This document shows, one piece after another, positions 25,475 to 35,154 of a DNA stretch of 64,000 nt. The number at the start of each line of letters is the position of its first letter. The stretch's first letter is position 1. The notes below the pieces were generated by a model. It was not told the origin of the DNA. It did not search any database and worked only from the letters and a program-made list of their open reading frames with translations. The stretch is from Ariolimax columbianus (Eukaryota; Mollusca; Gastropoda; Stylommatophora; Arionidae): assembly GCA_036924085.1 (NCBI GenBank), contig JAVGWX010000013.1, positions 63,191,157 to 63,255,156 on the forward strand. The letters run 5' to 3'. Both the position numbers and the translations under genes were made by a program.

Positions 25475-25904
25475 AGAGCTAACGACCCACAACTGGCTAC
25501 CAGTGTCAGAGCCAACGACCAAAGCTAGCAGCTACCAGTGCCAGAGTAAACGACTCAGAGCCAACAACCCAGAGCCAACGACCCAAAGCCGACGACCCAG
25601 AGTCAACGACCCAGAGCCAACGAACCAGAGCCAACGACCCAGAGCTGACAAGACCCTTCTCCACCTTCACGCGGTAATCCTGGATAACAGGCTGCTACGT
25701 GGCATACTGGCTAAAGTAGAAGGGATCGAAGAGGGAAGGCTAACCCAAAATGCCATGCTAAAGTTGGATGTGTCGGACCAAAAGGTGCAAATATCGCAGT
25801 CAAGCTGTTAACTACGACACAACGTATTACGTTTCCTAGACTACATCTTGCTACTTGCAAGGCCCTTTTCGGGGCTTGGTAGGGGAGTTTGAGAACGAAC
25901 AAAG
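25475..25904 (+). mobile_element. SINE-C copy with internal 15-bp expansion
   Basis: The 5' start is lost. The body begins inside the GACCC/CAGAGCC region, where units of about 15 bp (CAGAGCCAACGACCC) are repeated some seven to eight times at about 25540-25650. After that the normal order returns: CAAGACCCTTCTCCACC, GATAACAGGCTGC, GATCGAAGAGGGAAGGCTAA, GGTGCAAATATCGCAGTCAA, GAGTTTGAGAACGAAC. The copy ends in a GAA tail that has grown to 640 bp. Confidence 0.87.
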
Positions 25905-26467
25905 ACGAAGAAGAAAAGGAAGAAAAGAAAAAGAAGAAGTAGAAGAAAAAGAAGCAGAAGAAGAAGAAGAATAAGTAGTAGTAGTAGAAGAAGAAGAAGA
26001 AGAAGAAGAAGAAGAAGAAGAAGAATAAGTAGTAGTAGTAGAAGCAAAAGAAGAAGGAGAAGAAGAAGAAGAAGAAGAAGAAGAAGAAGAAGAAGAAGAA
26101 GAAAAAGAAGAAGAAGAAGAAGATAAAGAAGAAGAAGAAGAAGAAAAAGAAGAAGAAGAAGAAGATAAAGAAGAAGAAGAAGAAGAAGAAGAAAAAGAAA
26201 AAGCAGAAGAGGAAGAAGAAGAAGAAGAAAAAGAAGAAGAAGAAAAAGAAGATAAAGAAGAAGAAGAAGAAGAAGAAGAAGAAGAAGAAGAAGAAGAAGA
26301 AGAAGAAGAAAAAGAAGAAGAAGAAGAAGATAAAGAAGAAGAAGAAGAAGAAGAAGAAAAAGAAAAAGCAGAAGAGGAAGAAGAAGAAGAAGAAAAAGAA
26401 GAAGAAGAAAAAGAAGATAAAGAAGAAGAAGAAGAAGAAGAAGAAGAAGAAGAAGAAGAAGAAGAAG

Positions 26468-26499
<32 letters not shown>

Positions 26500-26542
26500 G
26501 TAGTAGTAAAAGAAGAAGAAGAAGAAGAAGATGAAAAAGAAG
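25905..26542. repeat. GAA purine tract grown from a SINE-C tail
   Basis: About 640 bp of almost uninterrupted purine, mainly GAA with AAAAG, GATAAAG and GTAGTA interruptions. A marker block (AAAAAGCAGAAGAGGAAG) is seen near 26197 and again about 165 bp later, so part was duplicated. It begins at the 3' end of SINE-C. Such mirror-symmetric purine tracts can form triplex DNA (known property, not shown here). Confidence 0.95.
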
Positions 26543-26929
26543 TATTTTTGCTTGGCCAGAATCTTTTTTCCCCTGGTTGGGTGTAAACAATATAGTAGCA
26601 TGCCCTTTACAGAACCTCGCTTCTTACCACCGTCCAGCCTTCTTAGCTGTTAACAGTTTCTTGGCAAGTGTGTCATTAGATTCCAAACTGGTCACGGCTG
26701 TATTCGAAATGCGTGCGTTTAGATTGTGCAAAGCAGAAAACGAAGAATTAGCAATCCTTTCTTTAAAAAAAACCACAAAAGAAAAACAACGTCAGTTGCA
26801 CTCTCCAAATTTGTAATTTACAGCATTCGATGACTGCTCAAATAAACTCATCCTGTTGGGACGTTTCTCTTTTCCATTACAAAATGTGAAAGGTACAGCC
26901 GCTTATTGGCGGAATAAGGTCTTTGTAGA
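26543..26929. other. unassigned stretch
   Basis: No recognised repeat family or domain. Confidence 0.45.
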
Positions 26930-27090
26930 TCTGGTTGGCTGATCCTGCTTCTTTATCCTTCCTTCTCATGACTAATGGTCGGTCCTTGCGCTCGTATTGA
27001 AGGCCCCGATGATAATGAGCTTCTCTGACTTCTGGACCGATAAGATGGGATGTAGCTCTTTCTATTATTCATCCTTGATATTTTCACGGT
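26930..27090 (-). mobile_element. LINE endonuclease-domain fragment
   Basis: A minus-strand frame reads KSEKLIIIGAFNTSARTDH. This resembles the conserved GDFNA-x-x-G-x-DH block of the apurinic-type endonuclease domain of LINEs, with the first Asp changed to Ala. It is the only endonuclease-domain piece I recognise in the window. Stops on both sides. Confidence 0.6.
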
Positions 27091-27184
27091 TTGTCAGTCT
27101 TTCGACAAAGACGCTTCTGTTGCGGTACTCCCATGTTGCAGTGAGAGTTGGAGAGTAATTTACCAGCTATTGATATCTTATGGA

Positions 27185-27400
27185 GGTCTCTTCTGGTACG
27201 ACGCATATTGAGCAGACAAGATTCAAGGATGCTGCACGGAGAAGAGTGACCCCAAAGGCAAGAGACGAGTTGCATCCGTTTGACGGTAAGACAGTGTTTC
27301 TCTGCCCTCAGTGTGACAAACGCTTCCGGGCTCGGACTGGTTGATCAGCCCCCTACGTATCCACTCCATTATTGACAGATGACATTGGGGTCCTCTTAGG
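27185..27400 (+). mobile_element. LINE C-terminal fragment with broken C2H2 finger
   Basis: A frame gives EQTRFKDAARRRVTPKARDE, then FLCPQCDKRFRARTG, which is the first half of a C2H2 zinc finger (C-x2-C-x3-F). A one-base deletion then shifts the frame, and the first histidine codon is replaced by a proline codon. Related to the 3' parts of 3415-4190 and 33033-34378. Confidence 0.8.
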
Positions 27401-27628
27401 AAACGATAGAAAAACAACATGGGGATCTACAGACTAGATGAGACCTAATGGTGAATCCGACCCTGCATCGCGCCTTTCTGTACTGCCACTCAGGTTCAAG
27501 AAGAATGTGTAGTAATGATAGCTTTTGGAATTTGTCCCTCTCCAGGTAATCTTGTCTCAACAAGAGTTGCCCCGCCCATCTTGTTGCGTACCAGACCTAT
27601 GGCCAATAAAATCGTTCTCCTTTCGGGT

Positions 27629-27785
27629 CTATCGACCTTGGCGCGGTCCATTGACCTTGGCGCGATCCATTGACCTTAACGTGGTCCATTGACCTTGGCG
27701 CGGTTCATTGACCTTGGCACGGTCCATTGACCTTGCCGTGGTCCATTGACCTTGGCGCGGTCCATTGACCTTGGCGCGGTCCATT
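27629..27785. repeat. 20-bp tandem repeat, about 8 copies
   Basis: The unit is CCTTGGCGCGGTCCATTGAC with GCACGG, ACGTGG and CCGTGG variants. GC-rich relative to its surroundings. Confidence 0.93.
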
Positions 27786-27879
27786 AGGTATGAAATTGCA
27801 TTCCTTTCTAATAGTGCGATTTCCCAGATATCTCTGACGCTGTGACTAGGTCTTTAATATATTTAAGTGAGAAAGATTT

Positions 27880-28146
27880 CTTCTTCTTCTTCTTCTTCTT
27901 CTTCGTACGCTGTCAGACGTCAACCTTTATTTTTTCGAAAAAAGCAGCCGTCATCCTGAAGCTGTGGACACTGCCATAGAGCTTGTCTAGTGTTGCCACT
28001 GGTGATGGCCACATCTGCTTTGATCCTCGTATGTCGGGCAGTTTTGCAGCAGATGTTCAGCGGTCGTTTTCCCAGTACTGCACGAGCATTCGTCAGTACC
28101 ACATATCTTCAATGTATTTAATAGGTGGTACCTCAGTCTATTGTGG
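27880..28146 (-). mobile_element. RNase H LINE 3' end with GAA tail, 5'-truncated
   Basis: Nearly the same sequence as the end of 30355-31049, from CGTACGCTGTCAGACGTCAA rightwards to CTCAGTCTATTGTGG, where similarity stops. On the minus strand this is the protein C-terminus, stop codon, then a GAAGAA tail (27880-27905). Truncation about 240 bp from the 3' end is typical of target-primed insertion. Confidence 0.87.
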
Positions 28147-28262
28147 TAGATCTAGCTATAGAGCAAGAGGACGTCTGCGAGGTAGATGGTTAGATGTCAT
28201 CAGAGGGATTGTGCAACAACATTGGCTCATAACGACAGACGTAAAGCTGCTGATAGAAGGTT
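28147..28262 (+). mobile_element. short LINE C-terminal fragment
   Basis: A frame reads GRSSYRARGRLRGRWLDVIR followed by GIVQQHWL. It resembles GYRLRGRWRSGWIDDIRQIIQ in the copy at 10832-11520. Confidence 0.6.
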
Positions 28263-28580
28263 AGGTCAGGTCAGCTCAGGTCAGGTCATCCTGTAACCGG
28301 TGAGGTCGTTGGGGCACACATGAAGACATCCACACAACACCACGCCACCATTCTCTGTCAGCGGCCGCTACCTGTGCCTCTTCTGGTCGGAGATTGGTCC
28401 ATTCTTTTATGTTGTCCTCCCATCTCTTTTTGGTACTTCCTCTTCGTGGTCTGCCTTGCATCTTTCCGTGGAGGATCGTATTTGCAAGACCATTTGATCT
28501 CGATCTGATAGAAGACAGGAGGTTAAATCTCATTACATCGCTGACGGACGTAGGTAGCGGTAAAATAATATGAAATAACA
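28263..28580 (-). mobile_element. LINE 3' end with TGACC tail
   Basis: The minus strand reads RSNGLANTILHGKMQGRPRR, KRWEDNIKEWTNLRPEEA and finally SSCVPQRPHRLQDDLT-stop, directly followed by repeats of TGACC (28263-28292). The same ending and tail occur at 47735-48430, so the 3' end of this LINE group is well defined. The upstream part is truncated near 28560. Confidence 0.88.
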
Positions 28581-28640
28581 TTTACTGCCGCCCTCAAAAT
28601 ACCTGGTTCTTCTTCTTTTTCCTCTTCTTCTTCGTCTTCC
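28555..28640 (-). repeat. ~60-bp inverted twin of 30115-30175 beside GAA tracts
   Basis: Sequence around CATTTACTGCCGCCCTCAAA and ATACCTGGTTCTTC is the reverse complement of 30115-30175. In both places the ACCAGG end is joined to a GAA-type purine tract. Identity of the short element is unknown. Confidence 0.8.
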
Positions 28641-28689
28641 ACTTCTTCTTCTTCGTCGTTGTCGATCAACTGATGCTATACTTATGTCT

Positions 28690-29190
28690 CGGTGAGGCTC
28701 ATGAAGGAGACCGTGCCTTTTAGGACCTCACCGGTCCTCACAACTTTTCGAGCATGGTTGTTGAGCAGAGCCAGACTGTCTCTCTTTGGTCTGAACAAGT
28801 GGGATAGTTCTGCAGGATATTCCTATGTTTGCAAAGCTTCTCCCCAATCGCAAATGGCGGTATCTCTAAGACCCATTATGTAGAGGAGTACAATGAGTCT
28901 GCAATGTCCTGTTCTAATTCTGAAGATCTGTGTCTGCCAATTTCTGCAAAGTTTGTCTATGCTGGTCATTTTCTGGCTCGTATTCTTTGTGCTGGTCTAT
29001 CCATCCTGTCTTGAAAACTCTGTGGATGGCGAATCTTTGTGCGCTGCTTCTGGCTTTCGCGAGTTCATCTGCCTTCTCGTTTCCAAGGAACCCACAAAGG
29101 ACTGGAATCACTCGTAGCACTAGATCAGATTTTTGGGACAACAGCAACCATTTGTTAAATTTTATTTCATACAAGAGTCTATCTTGTTTG
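28690..29190 (-). mobile_element. RNase H LINE fragment
   Basis: The minus strand reads VIPVLCGFLGNEKADELAKA, matching the last RNase H motif (G-x-x-GNE-x-AD). The histidine that usually precedes GFLGN is changed to Cys. Further on comes GLRDTAICDWGEALQT, the Cys-His cluster also seen at 3040-3398. The C-terminal part has frameshifts. The RT domain is absent. Confidence 0.82.
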
Positions 29191-29204
29191 GGGACTGACT
29201 CCAG

Positions 29205-29521
29205 CTACCAAACCCTGAAAATGACTTGTAGAATGTAGTCCAGAGAACGGAATGCGCTGTGTCGTAGTTTACAGCTTGACTGCGAAATTTGCACCTTTCG
29301 GTCCAATACATCCGACTTCAGCAAACATTTTTGGTGCCGGGTTAGCATTCCCTCTTCTATGCTTTCTCCTTACCCAGTCTGCTCTGCTGCAGCTTGTTAT
29401 CCAGGATCACCGCGTGGAGGTGTAGAAGGGTCTTGGCAGCTATGGTTCCCTGGCCCTGACGCTAGCAGTCAGCTATGGGTCGCTGACCACTGCAGCTCAT
29501 GCGCTGCTCAGCATCTTGATC
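29205..29521 (-). mobile_element. SINE-C copy, 3'-truncated
   Basis: Reverse complement of SINE-C from CTACCAAACCCTGAAA to GCTCAGCATCTTGATC. The last ~30 bp and tail of the family are missing at the left edge. Confidence 0.9.
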
Positions 29522-29599
29522 ACGATTAGGGATTAAGATGGCTTGGATTGCCCGCCTGGAGTGTGATAGAATGACAAGAGGGAAATGAGCTGACAGCAG

Positions 29600-29838
29600 T
29601 TAATCACTCATAGCTGACTTTTTGCATCACGGTGAGCGAATCAGAACTGACCAAGACACTATTCCCCATCGAAGGGGCGGCCATGGAACATGCTGAGCTA
29701 GTGCAGTATGACGAAGTGAATAGGCATCGTAGTCAGAAGGTAAATCCGTTACCCCACAAATAATCCAGGTGAAATTGAATGTGTCGGGTCGAAGAACGCA
29801 GAAATCACTGACTCGCTGTAAGGTATGAGACAATGTCA
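29600..29838 (+). mobile_element. strongly diverged SINE-C-like copy
   Basis: Order of weak matches: AGCTGACTTTTTGCATCACGG, GAGCGAATCAGAACTG, CCAAGACAC, GAATGTGTCGGGTCGAAGAA, then a purine-rich tail. Only the order and the GTGTCGG block support the call. Confidence 0.45.
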
Positions 29839-30298
29839 GGATGAAGAAGTAGAAGGAGGAGTAGGACAAGAGGGAGGAGGAGGAGGAGGAGGAGGAGGAG
29901 TAGGACAAGAAGGAGGAGTAGGACAAGAAGAAAAAGGAGGAGGAGGAGAAAAAGAGAAGAAAGAAGAGGAGAAGAAGAAGAGGAAGGAGGAAGAGGAGAA
30001 GAAGAAGGAGGAAGAGGAGGAGTAGGACAAGAAGAAGAAGAATGATAAGGAGAAGAAGAGAAGGAAGAGGAGGAGAAGAAGAAGAAGTTGGAGGAGTAGA
30101 AGAAGAGGAAAAAGATGAAGAACCAGGTATTTTGAGGGCGGCGGTAAATGTTATTTTATATTATTTGACTGCTACCTACAAGAAGAAGAAGAAGAAGAAG
30201 AAGGAGGAGGAGAAGAAGAAGGAGGAGGAGAAGAAGAAGGAGAAGAAGGAGAAGGAGGAGGAGAAGAAGAGGAAGAGAAGAAGAAGAAAAAGAAGATT
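29839..30298. repeat. GGA/GAA purine tract with a short inverted element inside
   Basis: Purine-rich GGAGGA, GAAGAA and GGAAGA units at 29839-30114 and 30178-30298. They flank about 60 bp of ordinary sequence (30115-30177) that is the reverse complement of 28555-28600. It generates Glu/Lys-rich pseudo-frames. Confidence 0.93.
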
Positions 30299-30354
30299 CA
30301 AGAGGTATACAAATTAAAACAATATGAAGAGCCGTGCTAAACAAACACAGAATC

Positions 30355-31049
30355 CTTCTTCTTCGTACGCTGTCAGACGTCAACCTTTATTTTTTCGAAA
30401 AAAGCAGCGGTCATCCTCAGGCTGTCGCCACTGCCATAGAGCTTGTCTATTGTTTCCACTGGGGATGGCCACATGTGCTTTCTCTGATCCTCGTATGTCG
30501 GGCAGTTTTGCAGCAGATGTTCAGCGGTCTGTTTCCCGGTACCATAAGTGCATTCGTCAGTGCCACCTATCTTCAGTTTATTGAATAGATGGTACCTCAG
30601 TCTGTTGTGGCCTGTGCGGAGTCTGAAGACCACGACCTGCTCTCTTCTGTTCAACTGGTAATAGGCATCATTTTTTGTGTAGCCAGTATGTTCGGTTTCC
30701 CATTTGGCCATGTATCTGGCCCTAATAAGCCATTTGGACTTTTCGTAGGTCACACTAGAATCTGGTTGTGGTAGTCTTGCCCCTTCTTTTGCCAGTCTGT
30801 CTGCCTCCTCGTTGCCTTGGATGTTACAGTGGGATGGAACCCACTGTACCACTACTCTTTTTCGTGCGGACTGCTGGCATAGTTGACAGAGTACTGCTCT
30901 TAAATCGTTAAGTTCAGTATTTTTCTGGCTTTTTAGTGCTGTGACTACGGCCAGGGCATCTGTAAACAGGACTATATGGCTTTCATTGCTTTCGCCTGTC
31001 AGCATTGCAGCCTTCAGTGCATCTGCCTCCGCTCTGAAATTGCCTGAGA
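30355..31049 (-). mobile_element. RNase H LINE, 5'-truncated insertion with 12-bp TSD
   Basis: AAACACAGAATC occurs at 30343-30354 and at 31050-31061, flanking a 695-bp insert. On the minus strand the frame is open to its natural stop and encodes most of an RNase H domain: FRAEADAL (catalytic Glu), LFTDALAVVTAL (Asp), VQWVPSHCNIQGNEEADRL (His and last Asp). The first catalytic Asp lies beyond the truncation. A Cys-His cluster follows (CTYGTGKQTAEHLLQNCP). After the stop the element ends GCGTACGAAGAAG. Intact frame and clean TSD suggest a fairly recent insertion. Confidence 0.92.
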
Positions 31050-31061
31050 AAACACAGAATC

Positions 31062-31544
31062 GAAAACAAGCTTACGCTAAAAACATTTAACACCTATAGA
31101 TCGGCTCGAACTGCAGTGGTGTCTTCTTTATTTAACATAACGTAACAGACAAGCCCGCCACTAAAATATCTTGGATCAATTAAACCATCTGTCTACCCAC
31201 ATGGTGGAATGGGAACCAAATACAGACATTAAATAAAATATCTCGGCAGAAAATAATATCTCCTGGAACATCTTCCAAGCGGCAGACCACGTTTATGGGA
31301 CCAGATCAATACTAATTAATATCTCCTTGTCTCGTCTTTCCAAAATCTCGTTAAGCGAAGTCGAGTGGTGCACATAACGTTCCTTCTGTCATATGTGCTG
31401 TAGATCAATTCATACATCTTCTGTCTGTAGGACAAGATGGTATTCTGCAACATGGGACACATGCTAACATCCAAACTCATTTGTCATTAAAAAAAAGGGA
31501 AGCAAACCCTACTCCCTCTTCTCACCTCACTCTGTTTCATTTAA
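31062..31544. other. unassigned stretch
   Basis: AT-rich sequence after the TSD of the RNase H LINE. No family recognised. Confidence 0.45.
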
Positions 31545-31768
31545 CACTGTCCTACAGTCACATTAATGCACAACTTTCACATGCGCCCTCAGGGTGAGGC
31601 CCTTCCATTGCACTTTTGTTGGGCTGGAGCGCACAAACCTAGCATTGGTACATACAGACGCACACATGCATCCAAGCACTGGTTTATGTGTCTTAATATC
31701 GCCCAATTGACTTCGGTTTAGGGTGGAAAAGGCGCGCCTCCGCCAGTAGAAACTAGTGAGGCAAACAC
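31545..31768 (-). repeat. Rep-E copy
   Basis: Reverse complement of 39244-39485. Shared landmarks: CTCAGGGTGAGGCCCTTCCA, GACGCACACATGCATCCAAG, ATATCGCCCAATTGACT and GCCAGTAGAAACTAGTGAGG. Unknown dispersed family with no visible coding or tRNA-like part. Confidence 0.85.
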
Positions 31769-31782
31769 ATAAAATAAGAAAA

Positions 31783-31935
31783 ACAAACCCTTAGAAAAGG
31801 CAGGAGGAATCAGACCTTTACATAAAATGAATGCTGAAGTCGGATGCACTGGGCCGACAGGTGCAGAATGAAAACCACACTGGAACGCACACCGCCTTTG
31901 GGAATTAGAGAAATAAGGCGAACGAAACCAAAAAC
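31783..31935 (+). mobile_element. SINE-A 3' half
   Basis: Matches SINE-A from AAACAAACCCTTAGAAAA through GCTGAAGTCGGATGCACTGG to AAATAAGGCGAACG. The tRNA-like head is missing. Confidence 0.85.
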
Positions 31936-31989
31936 AATTATTTTAATTTAAAAAATAAAAATTGAAAATAAAAATTTGCATTATTTTCG

Positions 31990-32235
31990 TCCACATTTTA
32001 TGGCTCAGAAACATGAACAATGAATACAAATTTGGAAAACAGCATCCAAGCCTTCGAAATGCGGGTCGCGTTTTTTGGAAGGAGAAGAAAAGAAATGGGG
32101 AGTTATTTAACAAGTTGGGTGTAAAAAGGAAATCAATGACCGAATTCAAGATTACACAGTTCGGATATTTTGAACGTATAACGAATGTTAAAGACCATAT
32201 TAGAGGATAGGGTGGAAGGCAGTGGTTCAAGATGC
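31990..32235 (+). mobile_element. decayed LINE C-terminal fragment
   Basis: Frames read TMNTNLENSIQAFEMRV, then KSMTEFKITQFGYFERI, consistent with the segment after the YGSETWT hallmark of LINE proteins. It runs toward an ATC microsatellite shared with the next, opposite LINE. Confidence 0.6.
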
Positions 32236-33032
32236 ACCATCATCATCATCATGTAGCATGTCCATTATAGAACATCGCTCCCATCACAGTCTGTCTGAAA
32301 GAAACTCGTTCCCTTGCCAAAACTCTAGCCTCCGCCACAGTCATACTCACACATTCCTGGATATCTTGGTGCCATCGTCTTCTTGGTCTACCCCTTCCTC
32401 TTTTGCCTGGCACCATACCTCCCATCACCGTTCTCTTAAGACCGTTGTGTCTCTTGATGTGACCAAAGTATTGGTATTTTCTAGCCAAAATGGAATTGAT
32501 AAACCAGTTCTCCTCTATGCTCAACTTTTGCCGAATGTCTACATTTGTTTGTTTTCTCTGTTCATGGTATTTTGAGGATCTTTCTGTAACATTTTGACTC
32601 GAAGGATTCGATTCATTGTCTAGAAGTTTTGGTAATCGTCCATGATTCACAGCCATAAGCTGCCACAGGAAAAACACAGGCTCTCTAGACTTTTACTTGT
32701 ATCATTTTGTTGGTGCTCTGCCATAATTTCTTCAGGCTGTTCAGTCTCTGCATTGCCATAGCTAGTCTTCTTCTGATTTCTTTCGAGCAGTCGCCATTTT
32801 TGTCAATTCTGGAGCCCAGATATTCAAAATGTGTGACCTGACCTATTTCCTCACCACCCACTGTAAATTTATGCTGACATTTTGTTTTATCGGTGGTCAT
32901 TATCTTTGTTTTATTTATGTTTATGAACAGATTTTGATCTTTACTATGTCCATTAACGGCTGAAATTAGCTGCTCTAGCCCTTCTGCACTTTTTGATAGT
33001 ATCACTGTGTCATCTGCGTATTGTACACCACA
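32236..33032 (-). mobile_element. LINE fragment, RT motif C to natural 3' end
   Basis: The minus strand begins QYADDTVILSKSAEGLEQLI, with motif C YADD intact (plus-strand 33009-33020). It continues with FININKTKIMTTD, FEYLGSRIDKNGDCSKEI, FGHIKRHNGL, PGKRGRGRPRRRWHQDIQEC and ends FYNGHAT-stop, followed by a GATGAT tail (32236-32256). A frameshift near 32680 separates two open parts. 53712-54062 has the same ending. The RT N-terminus is lost where this meets the next LINE head to head. Confidence 0.92.
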
Positions 33033-34378
33033 TCTATTGATTTGACAAAGGCATTTGATACAGTTAACAAAGGAGGGCTGTGGATGATAATGTCTAAGTT
33101 TGGCTGCCCCAACAAGTTCATAACAATGGTGAAAAAGCTACACGAAGGCATGTGTGCTCGTGTACTGGACAGCGGTGCAATCTCTAAAACGTTTCTAGTA
33201 TCAAACGGAGTAAAACAAGGATGTGTACTCGCCCCGACTTTGTTCAGCATGATGTTCGCGGCCACGATGACAGACGCCTTCAGATCATTGGAGCTTGGAA
33301 TATCCATTAAGTACCGCACAGATGGCAAATTACTCAATTCCAGAAGAATGAAGGCCAAAACCAAAGTGGCTGGCGACATAATCAGGGAACTTGTATTTGC
33401 TGACGACTGCGCTCTAATGAGCAACTCAGAACTGAACATGCAGGTTGGAATGGACTAGTTCTCTGCCGCATGCGAACATTTTGGCCTGACCATAAATGCC
33501 CAAAAAACAGAGGTCATGTACCAACCAGCACCAGGCATGCCGTACACAAAACCAGAGACTACAGTCAGCGGGCAGACGTTGAATGCCGTGGACAAATTCA
33601 CATATCTGGGCAGCACGCTGTCGAGATCTGTCAGCCTAGACGATGAGGTGGCAAGCAGAATAGCAAAGGCCAGCACAGCCTTTGGTAGAATGCGCTCGAT
33701 GGTCTGGGCACGTCGTGGCATCAGCGTCAAGACCAAACTCATAGTCTACCGTGCAACCATCATTCCAACCCTACTATACGCTTGCGAAAGCTGGACTGTA
33801 TACTCTGGACATGCAAGGAGGTTAAACCACTTACACACAGGTTGCCTGAGGCGAATATTCCACATCCGATGGCAAGATCGTGTCACTGACATCGAGGTTC
33901 TCTCGAGGGTTAACATGCCCAGCATCCATGCACTGCTAAAAAAAGCACGACTAGGATGGGCGGACACCTCGTCCGTATGTCAGACGAGCGGCTCCCAAAG
34001 AAGCTTCTCTACGGCGAGCTGAGAGAGGGATGGCGCGAGAGAGGGCACCCAAAGAAACGTTTTAAAGACGGTTTGAAGGACTCACTAAAAAGCTGCTGCG
34101 CAAAACAGATCTGACTGGAGAAGCGCAGTCAAATCGGGTGTAGCTGCCGGTGAAGACGACCGTGTTGTGAAAGCCCAGAGCAGATGCGAGACGCGGAAAT
34201 TCCGAGCAGCGGGAACACCATCCCCTTCTACAAACCTCGTGTGCCCGATATGAAGCAGATGTTTTCGTGCTCGCATTGGCCTGTTCAGCCACATGCGCAC
34301 CCATACCCAACAGGGAAATCTGTGACAAGGATGATGTCGGCGGTCCTCATCGACAACGATGGACAGCTATTATTATTA
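33033..34378 (+). mobile_element. LINE fragment, RT motif A to C-terminal C2H2 finger
   Basis: The best-preserved RT in the window. Motif A SIDLTKAFDTV (Asp codon 33057-33059), motif B SNGVKQGCVLAPTLF near 33205-33250, motif C FADD (codons 33396-33407). Then HFGLTINAQKTEVMYQPAPG, YLGSTLSRSVSLDDEV and LLYACESWTVYS. Defects are a TAG stop at 33456-33458, a frameshift near 33960, and TGA at 34251-34253 in place of the second Cys of a terminal C2H2 finger (His codons 34290-34292 and 34302-34304). The 3' end has a short TTA tract near 34368-34378. Endonuclease region absent. There is no ATG at the left edge, only the junction with the opposite LINE. Confidence 0.94.
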
Positions 34379-34446
34379 CGTTATATTGTCATTCTTTCCA
34401 GATCTTACTGTCGCTGCCTGTTCCCAATACAGTTTAATGAGTAGTC

Positions 34447-34798
34447 TGGGGTTGTTGTTGTTTGCGAGCGCCCACAATGAGTAGGCTACTTTTTTGTTCA
34501 CTCTGAAAAGAACGTTAAGTGACGGGTTGCAGTAGCTTTCCTCACATCCCGAGCGTACTGATGAAGGTGGACCGGGGTTATCCAGGCGGTTGTGCTATGC
34601 TTGGCTACATCTGTGTGTCACTCACTACTACAAGAATCACGTCGATCCCTCACCATATTAGCCAAACTGCCATAAAAACAGAGTTTCCAGGAAGGGCCAT
34701 GAGGAAACTAAGGTGAAGGTCGTGTCCAGTATGTTTTGCCTGACCCAGATTAGCATGTCTGATCAGTATATTCTGATCGACCAGATGTTAATCGTCCT
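34447..34798 (+). repeat. Rep-F copy, longest
   Basis: Runs from GGGGTTGTTGTTGTTTGCGA through GCCCACAATGAGTAGG, CCTCACATCCCGAGCG, GTGTCACTCACTACTACAAG and TTTTGCCTGACCCAGATTAG to a TCTGATCAGTATATTCTGAT segment. Unknown family. No box A/B or coding frame that I can defend. Confidence 0.85.
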
Positions 34799-35070
34799 TC
34801 CCCCTGAGTAATCTACTGTCTTTTCCATCTACGCTAATTTCTTGGAGACATTCAATTAGGTTTTTATGTCAGACACTCTGAAATGCTTTGGTACAGTCTA
34901 AGAAACACATAAATGATCTTCTGTGAATCTAAATACGTTTCTGCAAATGTTCTTATGCAAAGTATTGCTTTTCTAATTGCATTGCTCTTTCGCAACCCAA
35001 ATTGCTCTTTACTTCTTTCCTGTTTGTTTTATTTGTAATTCGTTCATGTAATCTAGAAGGGTATCTTGGT
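34799..35070 (-). mobile_element. LINE fragment around RT motif A
   Basis: The minus strand reads QFGLRKSNAIRKAILCIRTF, then in a shifted frame FLDCTKAFQSV, which aligns with motif A (F-x-D-x-x-KAFD-x-V). The second Asp is changed to Gln, and a frameshift lies just before. Confidence 0.72.
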
Positions 35071-35154
35071 CACGTGACGTCCCAGTTTGATTGTTTTATA
35101 ATATACACAGCCCACAGATTGAGGTTGGCATCCTGTATTATATATGTGATTAAT

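Noticed and set aside
25841..26601. Long Leu-rich and Phe-rich open frames.
   Set aside because: Translation of a GAA/TTC tract; not a membrane protein.
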